Source: Castor canadensis (taxonomy: Eukaryota > Chordata > Mammalia > Rodentia > Castoridae). From it: a stretch of 64,000 nt of DNA. Numbering within the stretch: the stretch's first letter is position 1; each line of letters begins with the position of its first letter. The DNA is taken from contig NC_133390.1 of the NCBI RefSeq assembly GCF_047511655.1, positions 158,035,583-158,099,582 on the forward strand, given 5' to 3'. Shown here in pieces: positions 12,259-21,784 of this stretch. The notes beneath the pieces were generated by a model, which was not told the DNA's origin, did no database searches, and saw nothing but the letters and a program-made list of their open reading frames with translations. The translations under genes and the position numbers were made by a program.

Positions 12259-13088
12259 CCCCACCAAGTGTCCCCAGTTCAAATGCAATACAGTTTCAGT
12301 AAGTTTTTCGGCTTGCAGGTGTAATTCGGTTGTTCTCTCATCAAAGGTAGGGAGAAAAAGAAAAAAAAGCGTCTGGAGACAGTTCTGAGGGTGGTATCTG
12401 CAACTGTGGCTTGCCTGCCTGCTGTTCTCAGCCTGTAGCTGGCTGCGTTATTTATGCAGATCTCTGGGGTCAGCTAGCACTCACCTGGTCCCAGAGGCTT
12501 TGTTTGCTCAGAGTTCTCCTGTGCGGGAGCCTCTGCTACAGGCTTTCCCCGTTCCAAGCACTGGGAAAGGTGACACTGCCCCCGCGTTGTCAGGCCTGCG
12601 TGTTTATTTACAGTTCACGTGGGAAGTGGGTCTTCCCTCCCCTCACAAGCTTCCCTGCTCCTGGTTGCTGGGCACGCGCCGCGCTCCCGCCAGAGGCTCT
12701 CTGGCCCGCCCGGCTTGTTTATTTACAGTCCCGGGAAGGGTTCCCTTCCCCCAATCTTCAGCGCTCAGGGCGCCCCACCCTCTTTCCAGCGTGTCTTAAC
12801 TGTTCTTATTGCTTATTACTCAGTTTCTCTTTTTTTTTCCCCGGGTGGAGGTCAGTCTGTCCAGGGGGCTATGCTGCTCTGGCCCAGGCTTGTCTGTGGG
12901 GGTACCGCGGTACTGCGAAGCTCACCTGGTCCGCGTCTTCCCACGCTGTATGGGCGCCGGCCACTGGCGGCCCCGGGGGGCCCTCCTCGTTTCTCCGTTT
13001 AACATGAAGTGGAGATTCTCTGCACCGGCTGGAGATGTGGAGGGGTCAAAGTTATGCCTTTTCTCAGTGATTATGCCTGCAAAGTGTC
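11701..13088 (-). promoter_or_regulatory. LINE-1 5' UTR and internal promoter region, CpG-rich
   Basis: About 1.39 kb upstream of ORF1. The distal half (about 12400-13005) is GC- and CpG-rich, against an A/T-rich surround. It contains a (CA)n run at 12217-12254 and two internal duplications: an atgcaatRcagtttcagt block at about 12090 and 12283, and a gtttatttacag block at about 12601 and 12717. Open frames on the + strand here (up to 198 codons) have no protein resemblance and are probably a result of GC content. Confidence 0.78.
12217..12254. repeat. (CA)n microsatellite in the LINE-1 5' UTR
   Basis: About 18 CA units with one interruption, inside the LINE-1. Confidence 0.9.
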
Positions 13089-13101
13089 TCTCAGGCAGTC
13101 T
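13089..13101. repeat. LINE-1 target-site duplication, right copy
   Basis: TCTCAGGCAGTCT, identical to 6126-6138. It fixes the 5' end of the LINE-1 at 13088. Confidence 0.85.
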
Positions 13102-14084
13102 TGATCCTGGATACTTGAAGATAGCCCATGTGGTACTGAGAAATGTGAATAGGGTAAACCACTGGGGATACACAGAAAGGGTTGAAGGTGGTGGGCTCAC
13201 AAAATCAGGAAAACACCCTCATTCTATTCCTACTCAGTAGGGCCTGGGCCTAGGGCAGCCCTGCTGGCAGCCTTGCCAGGCCTGAGTAATGGCTACAGTC
13301 TGGAGCAGGGTTTTCCAAGAGCTGCATCAGGGTCTCCAGTAATTGGAATATGGCACCTTCCGACTTACAATGGATAGCAGAATGAGAGGGGCATTTGTCA
13401 CTGCCTAACTTCTCTGTGGGAGAGAGGCTCATAAGTCACAGCTGACAAACCCTTTGATGACTTTTAAACTTCATTTACAGAAAAGAATAGCTATAATCAA
13501 CCAACAGCAAGCAGTGACTAATCTTGCCACATTATCACTGTGAGGAGCCAGCCCTTTAAAGTGTGGGAAGGGGGAGGGGTCCATTCCCCAGGCTCACAGG
13601 AAATGCTGATTGGCTCTTGGACTTGAGTGAGTGCCCTCAAGAAGGCCCTTTGAGTTTGTGCTCCAAGGATCAAAAATGTTAAGAGACATAGGAAGATGAT
13701 AATCACCTCCAGGCAGGTACAGCATTAAAGCCATTCTGGGTCAAGATTAAGAGGACCAACTCTGATCTTACATAGATTTGTCCCAGTTTTGTCATTCCCT
13801 GGATTGAGTAGGACTAAGCACTAAGTCTTACTTTCCTCATGTCTGAAGTGGTCACAATGCATATCATCACCTGTCTCAAAGCAAGAGGCTTAGGATGATC
13901 CCTGGCACATGATAAATGCTTGTATCATGATTATCCATTTAGCCCTGCAAGGGCCTTTTGTGGTCACTTAGACTAAAATCCAAGGTCTTATGACACATGA
14001 GCAAGAAGTTGGGACTATTCTTATGGGTGGGAGATCAGTGGGAGCAATCTCAGGTGCAGGAAAAGTACAGGCTTTAATATGAGA

Positions 14085-14265
14085 CAAACTTGGGGTCTGT
14101 AAATCCTAATCATGTCACTTAATATGACTGTGGATAAAATATTTAAGCTCTCTGAGCCTTAATTTTCTTATCTGTAGAGTGAAGGTAATACTACTTATCT
14201 CCTTAGGTTATGATCAGGATTATGAGGGATTATACCTGTAAAGATTCCAACAAGTATCTCGTTTA
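14085..14265 (+). repeat. MIR-like relic
   Basis: gtcacttaatatgactgtgg...ctctctgagccttaattttcttatctgtagagtgaagg, the MIR core and 3' part. Confidence 0.6.
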
Positions 14266-14358
14266 AAGTTGCTGCATATTAAATTGTGTGCTCCCTTAAG
14301 ATGAATATAAGTATGCATCTATCAAGGGAATGAGAGACAACAACAAAGACATTCTCCT

Positions 14359-14696
14359 CTTTTTTTTTTTTTCTCTCTTGGTGGTACTGGGGGTAGAATT
14401 CAGGGTCTTGAACCTGCTATGCAGGTGTTCTACCAGTTTGAGCCATATACCCCCAGCCCTTCTTTTTGCTTTAGTTATTTTTTGTCAGGTTTTTGCCCAA
14501 GGCTGGCCTCAGTCAGAGATCCTCCTGTGCAGCAGGCCTCCTGCTAAGACTATAGATTTGTGTTACTACCCCAGCTTACTGGTTTCTATAGGGGGCCTCT
14601 TGAGCATTTTTGCCCTAGCTGACCTCAAACTGTGATCTTCCCAGTCTCTGTTTCCCAAGTAGCTGGGATTATAGCTGTATACCACTGCACCCAGCC
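14359..14696 (-). mobile_element. Three-part SINE (B1-B1-ID) with 11-bp duplications
   Basis: On the - strand there are two B1-like units in a row, then an ID-like unit (gggctgggggtatatggctc...) and an A-rich end. GACATTCTCCT occurs exactly at both edges (14348-14358 and 14697-14707), so the whole 338-bp composite inserted as one piece. Confidence 0.85.
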
Positions 14697-15776
14697 GACA
14701 TTCTCCTATTTTAAACTTTCTAGCCCTACCCTACTATGCTTGCAGAAGAAAGGGAAATGGGAAGATGGGGGAGGAGGGTCAAAGAGAAGAAAGGGTCACA
14801 TTCTTTTGTGTGTGTGCAGTTCAGCCTGCTTGTAATAACCTCTGCCTTTGTTACCATCCAGTGATAAATCATCTTAAACACTCCCTTTTCGTAGACCCTT
14901 TTATGTGTTCTTACTTTTTCTCTGATTCCCTATACTGCTTTGCTTAGGCTTTCTGTGGAGCAGTGGACTCTATGCTGGGCACATGTGTAAACATGGTGGA
15001 TATTCCCTGCTAGATTGGGAGTTGCTTGAGATCAAGTTCCAGACCAATTTCTGAATGAATAAATGAACGGTTCATTTGTTAATTAATGCCTGGCCCATCG
15101 TAAGCTCAGCATTTGTATTTTTATACTTATGATTAGATGAATAGGTAGATTTATAGATGATTTCTTTGCAAATATGAGGTTGGCAGTCAATTGTAAGCTC
15201 ATGCCTTTAACTTAGTTTGGGGAATTACAGGCCTAACTACCTCTTTGTTACCTTTCCTCACAGCTGGAAAGGGATACTTCTCACAGATGCTAAGCCTCAG
15301 CCTAAAGCCATAGTCAGGGGTAGAGTTTGTGTGCAAGATGCAGGGAAGGTAGGATATGTTACCCAGACCATACTGTGGGAAGAGATAACTAAGTGCCCAG
15401 CCTTACCTTCACTTTCTGTTTGTTTGTCCCTTCAGGGCCTACCACATATAAATACTAATGTTAAAGTATAGAACTAGAGCCCCTTGATCCACTTGAGGAG
15501 TGAGTGGCTGAGCAAAGCCTGAAACCCCTCCTTACCAATGTTCTTTACTCTCCTTGCCCCATACAATAGTGTTTTGACAGACTTGGGGAAGAGAGGGTAT
15601 CATTTGAAATTTCTAGGTACTAGATACTAGAACAAGGGAGAGAACATGCATAGGCTCCCTGCCCCTGACAAGTATGGGAGATGACATAGGTAAAGCCCAT
15701 CAGGGCTAAAATGTAGATGACCTAAAAGTTCCAGGCTAGATTCATCTGCTTTCATAGGGCATTTGGGTTATCCAGT

Positions 15777-15951
15777 GTGTTAGTTATTTTATTTCTTTTC
15801 TGTGACAGAATACCTGAGTAAGTCAACTTAAGGGAAAAAGGATTGATTTTTGGGTCAGTTTCAGAGGTTTCACCCCATGATCACTTTGTTGTTTCTGGGC
15901 CTGTGGTAAGGAGGGTATGGTGGAGCAATCATTTCATGGTGGCTGGAGGAA

Positions 15952-15986
<35 letters not shown>

Positions 15987-16195
15987 AAGAGACAAATGCC
16001 CTTCATAGACACGCCCTCAGTGATCTTTTTTCTCCAAGAAGATCCTGCCTCCTAATGGCCCATTCAAGTGATTAATTCATCCATTGATGAGGTTAGCATC
16101 CTTATGATCCACTCAGTAACATCACTAGTTGGAGACTCAGCCTTCAACACATGAGCCTTCTTGGCCATTTTATATTCAAACCATAGCATCTAGTT
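15777..16195 (+). repeat. Old interspersed repeat, copy B, with GA run
   Basis: gtgttagttattttatttc..., gggtcagtttcagaggtttc, gggcctgtggtaagg and cctcctaatggccc match the layout of copy A. A (GA)n run (about 15955-15982) lies inside it. Confidence 0.5.
15952..15990. repeat. (GA)n microsatellite
   Basis: A gagaga run of about 28 nt with gaagagaagaga at its end. Confidence 0.9.
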
Positions 16196-17542
16196 TCTTA
16201 ATATGTAGAGGTACCAGTCATTAGACTGGGCACTTTATACATATCATTTCTAAACCTAGGAGGTTGGTATAATTCTTGTTTTGTAGTTAAAGAATCTGAG
16301 GCCAAGCAAGGTTAAGGGGCATAGCTAAGGTAGTAGCTCATAGGACTGTATTTGGAACTCAGTTCTGTCTCACTCCATAGCCTATGCTGGTTTTGCTATT
16401 TCATGTGCATTTGCCTTTGTTACTAGGAAATAGTCAAAAAATAGATTCCTAGAGAGAGGGATTTGTAACACGCAAGAGAAGTACAAGGCCCATAAGAACT
16501 CTTTCCTAGCATCTCCTCAGGGCCAGCACAGAGGAAACACTCAAGAAATGCTTATAGGATAAGTACAGAGGATAGGAATTGGGTAATAATAGGAATAGAT
16601 ATAATCTTGTATTCTTTTATAGTTGTTACAGCTGCAACAGAGCACTTTCACATTGATTAACCTATTTGATTACATCAGATCTGAAAGGGAAATGATTTCT
16701 GTTTTCAGAATAAGGGTGATAAGACCTAGAGAAGTTATATTACTTGTTTCAGGTCACATGATTAAGAACAGCGAAACCAAGGCTGAGTCTTCTGTCCTGC
16801 ACCTCTTATACTTCCACACATCTAGGAGCCTTCCTTGTTTGGCAAGCTGGGGGCTGGGGTTTCTCATGGGAATGGGAATTGTCAGGAGCTAAAAAGCACT
16901 TCTTGGGAAATTAGTCCTGTCTGGCCTGTAATTATCATTTGGGCAATGCTGATGAGTTGGGGGTTGGTGAGTTTAATGAGATTAATAGATATTCTGCCAT
17001 CCCTGGCTGCCTAGTCATCAGGATCCTCTAGACCAAGGAGACCCTGGACAGTGATCTATCTAATTGCTTGGCTTTCTCCAGAAACACTTTCTCCATAACT
17101 GATAAGCTCTTTTCCCCTCCAAGCTACCCATATGTCCCCAGGATTATATAAGGGCAGAGGACTGGCACAGGTTGCTGTGACCTTCATCTCCATGCAGGAG
17201 AATAAGGCCAGAGGTATCCAGCAAGATCGGCCAAAACAGAGGCTCTGAACAGCACTGAGGCAATAGCTACTCCTTTGAGATGATTGTTTCATGAGGAATG
17301 GGTCTAGATTTAATCTGAGAGGCAGGATTAGAAGCCTGAAGGATGACATGACAGAGCCAGAGGCTTAAGACAGCTGTTGAGACAGTGGCATGTCGAACAA
17401 GTCCCCTAGCTACTCCCTTCACTAGCTGATTGACCTTAAATAAGTTACTTAACTTTGCTGATCCTTAGCTTTTTTTTTTTTTTATTGATTTGAAAAAAAT
17501 GAATAAAATGGGACTATCAATGTTAGGATAAAGGATATTGTC

Positions 17543-18005
17543 TTAGTCCTTATATGCTGCTATAACAAAATGGGTGGCTTATAAACAACTGAAAATTATT
17601 TCTTAAAGTTCCGGTGCTGAGAAGTCCAAAATCAAGCATCAGCAAATTCAGTATCTGGTGAGGGCCTGCCTACTAGTTTGGTGGCAGCTGTCTTTTTGCC
17701 TTGCCCTCATATGGTACAAAGGGCATGGCAGCTCTCTGGGGTCATTATTATCATCATTACTACTACTGCTGCTACTACTAGTATTATATATAAAGGCACC
17801 AGGTCCATCCATGAGGACTTGACCCTCATGACCTAATCACCTCCCAAAGGCCCCACTGCTGGCTGCCCTTGTATTACCCTGGGGACCATTTTGGAGAAAG
17901 CTAAGCAATTAGTGATCAGTATCTGGGGATGACAAAGCACATATTAATCTCAATCTTGCCAGGCCCCATCCCCTAAATACCATCACATTACAGATTAGGT
18001 TTCAT
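17543..18005 (+). repeat. Old interspersed repeat (gctgctataacaaaatggg type)
   Basis: cttagtccttatatgctgctataacaaaatgggtggcttataaacaac... with ggtgagggcctgcc, gaccctcatgacctaatcacctcccaaaggcccc and ataccatcacatta. It is a widespread mammalian repeat; I did not assign the family. Confidence 0.6.
17743..17790. repeat. Trinucleotide-rich run (ATT/ATC/ACT/GCT)
   Basis: attattatcatcattactactactgctgctactactag; imperfect, inside the old repeat at 17543. Confidence 0.7.
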
Positions 18006-19470
18006 CATCAGATTTGAGAGATCAGACCTTAGCAGACTTGAACTGTGGCTTTGTTCACTAAAATCCTATGCAAATATGAAGAATTGTAATAGAAAGTGGG
18101 AGGGCAAGGACCAAGGAGCGAATGTGTGGCGTTCTCTGAGGGTAAGTACTCTTGCCCTGGATATTAGTACCCAAGGCATCTCTGTGCATATGCAATTTTG
18201 CCTCTGCAGATTCCTGTTTGTACAGTCATACAGATCTGAGTTCCAGTTTTGGCTGTTAACCAATTTTGCCCTATTAACCAATTAATTTGCCTCTCTGTTT
18301 CCTTGTGTAAAACACATCCATACAGGCCATTGTGACAGTTAAATGAGGTGAGATGTGTAATGCACTCTGAAGCGCTTTTTTTTTTTTTTTTTTTAATATA
18401 GTGATGGATTGGTGAGGGGTGTTGGGAGGGCTCCTTTACCCAAAAATTTAGGGAGGTGAAGGTTTCTTTCAGGACTTTTCTAACTTTGCAATGTCTTGTC
18501 ACTTTACTAGTGGCTTCTGTTTTGTAAAACTTGGTTAAATATTTTAACTGGGAAACAGGATTTGTGTTGCTAAATTTCTTCTGTTCCTACTGGTCTGGAG
18601 AAGCCAGCCAGCTCATTTCTTTGAGTTGTAAATTGCTTTTCAAAGTCTTTTTCCCTGGTGGGTTTTAATTAGCTTAAGGCACTAGCTTTTATGCAGCAGT
18701 TGTTTTTCCAGTAGGTAAAGGTGAAAACATTTACCTGGGAAGCAGCCCAACCAACCCCCAGTGTTCTCCATCACAGCAAGTTTTTTGAGATGCTATTCCC
18801 CCTTCCAGCTCCTCATATCCTGGGGTCTTATCTCCAGCCCAAAGGAATAATGGAATATAAGAACCCGGGACTTAAAGTCTGGGACTCCTGATGTAATGTT
18901 GGCTCTATTACTCACTAGCTGTAGCATTCTGGCTAAGTCCCTTTTCTATGTATTCCTTAGGATATATAAACTCTCACCAACGTCCCTGCTAATCTGATAC
19001 TGTAGAAATCTCCAAGAACACATTTGCTGCCAACCCTCCCCCCTCTCAAAGAACAATCACAACTCACCACTTAGCTCATTGCTAAGCATGGGACCTCTGG
19101 AGCTGCAGACACTTTGGTTTCAATTACACAACTAATTCACAAAGTGGGGGCGGGGGGCGCATAGGTGATAGTTTATCAAGTCAAGCAAAGTCTGCTGAAT
19201 AGGATGTCAATATTTTTTTAGAACCTCCGCTTTAAGCTAGGGGAAGCCTTGAAAAAACATAGAAAGAGTGGAGGAGGATATCAAGTTGGGGATGGTTGGT
19301 CTGTGGGGTGGGGATTTGGGTCAGGCTAGGAAAGGTGCCTGGGACGCAGCTCTTTCTCCAGTATTCTTTACCATTTTCTTCATAACATTTATTAAGCACT
19401 GACTGTACTTCTTGCACTTACTGTGCCCAGACTTCGTCATGTCTGCCTCCTACATTGCAGAGCAAGAGAC

Positions 19471-19474
19471 CTAT
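19471..19474. repeat. Provirus target-site duplication, left (CTAT)
   Basis: CTAT immediately before the first TG; identical to 27885-27888. Four base pairs is the size used by gammaretroviral integrases. Confidence 0.88.
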
Positions 19475-19831
19475 TGAAAAGATGTGCCCTTTGCCCCAGC
19501 AGATCCCCATAGCAGAAATCAGTAAAGCCAGTACAGGATGCCTCGTGCAGGATAAGATAAACAGGACGGGGGCATATGGAATGTGAGGAATGTGAGCGGG
19601 TTGCGAAAGACGACCAGATGTACGTGCAAGATGTGCCCTGCCTGCTTGCTAAATGTAACTGCGCGCGCAAATGCTGACCTTTGAATCTATAGGCTAAGAA
19701 GTAATGTACTCTTAAATGGATAGGCTGGAAATGTATGTGGTGTTACAAACTCATTGGCTATGTATTGCGCGGGCTTTTGCTGTAACGGCCGGTAGGGGCC
19801 TATATAAGATCTTCCCTAAAGAGGCTCGGGG
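19475..19831 (+). repeat. Provirus 5' LTR, truncated in R
   Basis: It starts TGAAAAGATG and aligns without gaps to 27390-27746, with substitutions at 19543, 19567, 19760 and 19787, all transitions. It holds an ATTGG box (reverse CCAAT) near 19754 and TATATAA at 19801. After ctcgggg at 19831 the match stops abruptly and leader sequence (gaccacaaggtc) follows. The last 138 bp present in the 3' LTR (rest of R and U5) are absent, as is any recognisable primer-binding site. Confidence 0.95.
19801..19807 (+). promoter_or_regulatory. TATA box of the 5' LTR
   Basis: TATATAA, conserved at the same offset in the 3' LTR (27716-27722). It would start transcripts about 25-30 nt downstream, close to the truncation point at 19831. 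Confidence 0.7.
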
Positions 19832-20109
19832 GGGACCACAAGGTCCTGCTGGGAGAGGCTTTTCTCTCATTTGGGCTCGAGCATTTCAGGAATCCTGGCA
19901 CCAGGTGAAGAACTAATTGAACTAGTCGACCAACCACCCGTCGGCCTGATATCCAAATTGGACGGTGAGGAGGTTGAATGGGGTACGCACCAGCGTGAGA
20001 GAAGGACTGGTCCAAGCGAGTGGTGGAGAGTGTTCTGTGTGTGTGTGGAGTTGTTGTTGCTTTCACCCTTTTTGTTCTATCTCTCCTGGCGGTTGCTTTT
20101 CATCCCACA
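19832..20109 (+). other. Provirus leader (packaging region), 5' part missing
   Basis: This is non-coding sequence between the truncated LTR and the gag start. A possible splice donor (acg|GTGAGG) lies at 19965. A tttgggctcg stretch near 19869 only partly resembles a primer-binding site and is not placed at an LTR end. Confidence 0.6.
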
Positions 20110-21784
20110 ATGGGACAGGGACAAACAACCCCAAAGTCTTTGATTCTGTCTCACTTTCCAGAAGTCAGAAAAAGGGCATTAAATGCAGGTCTAGTCATTA
20201 AGAAAGGTAAGTTCGACACCCTCTGTTCTGCAGATGGCCCATTCAAGGTTCCCTCTCCCTAGACCTAATCACTAAGGTCAAGGCTGTCGTTTTCCGACCA
20301 GGCAATCAAGGCCACCCAGACCAGGTCCCATACATTTTGGTTTGGGAAGACTTAGCGTGGAACCCCCCTCCTTGGTTAACAGCTTTTCTGACTCACCCCT
20401 CCAGTTTGGCTCCCGGGGCTAAAACCCCAGTCATGCCTGCCTTGGTCGTGAAACAGGAAGAAAAACCTCCCCTTCCCACCCTGACCAGTCCTTGAAATAG
20501 GATGCCCTCTTTTCCACCTCCGGTCTTACCGGAGAGTTCCTCCCTTTACCTGTCCCTCGCTGGGGTAGAGGAAGATCGGCCACCCCCATACGCGACACCC
20601 TCTGGTCAGGCCAATGCTCCGGAGGAGGAAATTTCCTCATCCTCCACAACAGGACCGACGGCCGGAGGAGGAATGGGTCGGAGGCTCCGCCCCTGAGGGA
20701 TACGGGAAAGAGAGGGGGAAGATGGGCCTTCCTCCTCAACACATGGGGAGGAAACTGTCCCCACATTTCCAGTCCGAACAGTAGGCCAAGGAGGACCGGG
20801 AGGGGGACAACAGTTTCCATACTGGCCCTTCTCCTCCAGTGATCTATATAACTGGAGGATGCAGAACCCACCCTTTTCAGAAGACCCTAAGTGTCTCATA
20901 GATCTCTTGGAGTCCCTTATGCACACACACTGCCCCACATGGGACGACTGTCACCAGCTGCTCAATACTCTTTTTACGACGGAGGAGCGGGAGCGCATCC
21001 TCCATGAAGCTAGAAAGAACGTCTTGGGGGACAACGGGAGACCCACAACCCTCCAGCCGGCCATAGACGAGGCCTTCCCCCTACGCCGCCCTGATTGGGA
21101 TTTCGGGACAGCAAAGGTAGGGAGCGTCTCCGAATCTACCGCCAGACTCTTATGGCAGGTCTCCGAGCGGCTGCTAGGAGGCCCGCCAACTTTGCAAAGG
21201 TAAAGGCAGTTGTCCAAGGGGAAAACGAAAGCCCGGCCGGTTTCTTAGAGCACCTCTACGAGGCATACCATCAGTACACCCCTATTGACCCCGAGGCAGA
21301 GATCCACCGGTCTGCTGTGGTATTCTCATTCATTAATCAGGCAGCTCCAGACATTAGGAGAAAACTCAATAAACAGGAAAACTTAGGGGAGATGACCATT
21401 AGGGAAATGTTACAGATAGCGGAGAAGGTCTTTACCGCAAGGGAACTCCAGAAGAAAGGGAGGAAAGGCGGAGAAAGGAAGATGGGGAGGCCCAGGAGAA
21501 ATTGAGAAAGGAGGACAGGGAGTTCCAGGCTAAGGAGAACCGAAAGCAACAGAGAGATGGCCCGTATTTTCCTAGCAGGCGTCCGGGACCAACCCAGGGG
21601 AGGGGGCCACGCCAGGACCCCGGATAAGGAACACTGTTTTTACTTCGAGGAGACTGGGCATTGGAAGAGAGAGTGCCCCAAGTTAAAGGGAAGAAGAGGG
21701 TTTGGCAGGAGGCCGGGAGGTAACAGGGAAAGGGAACGAGCAGTGGAGCAGGCTAGAGTCCTTCTAGCTGGAGAAGAGGACTGA
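20110..21784 (+). pseudogene. gag: Provirus gag (MA-p12-CA-NC), broken
   Basis: Gag forms the virion core. ATG at 20110 starts MGQGQTTPKS, with the Gly-2 used for myristoylation. The frame shifts by one near 20250 and runs into TAG at 20260. The matching frame has stops at 20493 and 20694, shifts again near 21100, and has a further shift or stop around 21450-21505. Recognisable: PPPY in the p12-like part (about 20579), [11 protein letters not shown] before CA, the major homology region around GENESPAGFLEHLYEAY, a charged helix at the CA end, and an NC knuckle CFYFEETGHWKREC whose second cysteine is Phe. It ends at TGA 21782-21784. Confidence 0.92.

Larger units (their letters stand above)
6139..13088 (-). 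mobile_element. Full-length LINE-1 with 13-bp target-site duplications
   Basis: Read on the - strand the element has a 5' UTR (about 13088-11701), ORF1 (11700-10498), a 50-nt spacer, ORF2 (10447 to about 6638), a 3' UTR with a G-rich tract, and a poly-A tail at 6139-6151 (seen as poly-T). The sequence tctcaggcagtct occurs exactly at both edges (6126-6138 and 13089-13101), which marks a complete retrotransposition event. The exact duplications suggest a fairly recent insertion. It lies antisense to RALY, probably in its 5' intron. ORF2 is broken, so it cannot move on its own. Confidence 0.95.
13102..19470. other. Presumed RALY 5' intron, between LINE-1 and provirus
   Basis: No exon recognised. 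It holds a three-part SINE (14359-14696), two old repeats (15777-16195 and 17543-18005), MIR-like relics, a GA run and a trinucleotide run. A non-coding RALY exon could be hidden here and would not be visible by eye. Confidence 0.55.

Noticed and set aside
12411-13240. Overlapping + strand open frames of up to 198 codons in GC-rich sequence
   Set aside because: They lie in the reverse of the LINE-1 5' UTR, overlap one another in several frames and show no domain; they are probably a product of GC content.
19865-19890. Possible primer-binding site (tttgggctcgagc)
   Set aside because: Only about seven bases resemble the proline-type site, it does not follow an LTR end, and it continues unlike any tRNA 3' end I recognise.
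20431-20938. - strand open frames opposite gag (146 and 110 codons)
   Set aside because: They are shadows of the gag p12-CA frame; no support as genes.
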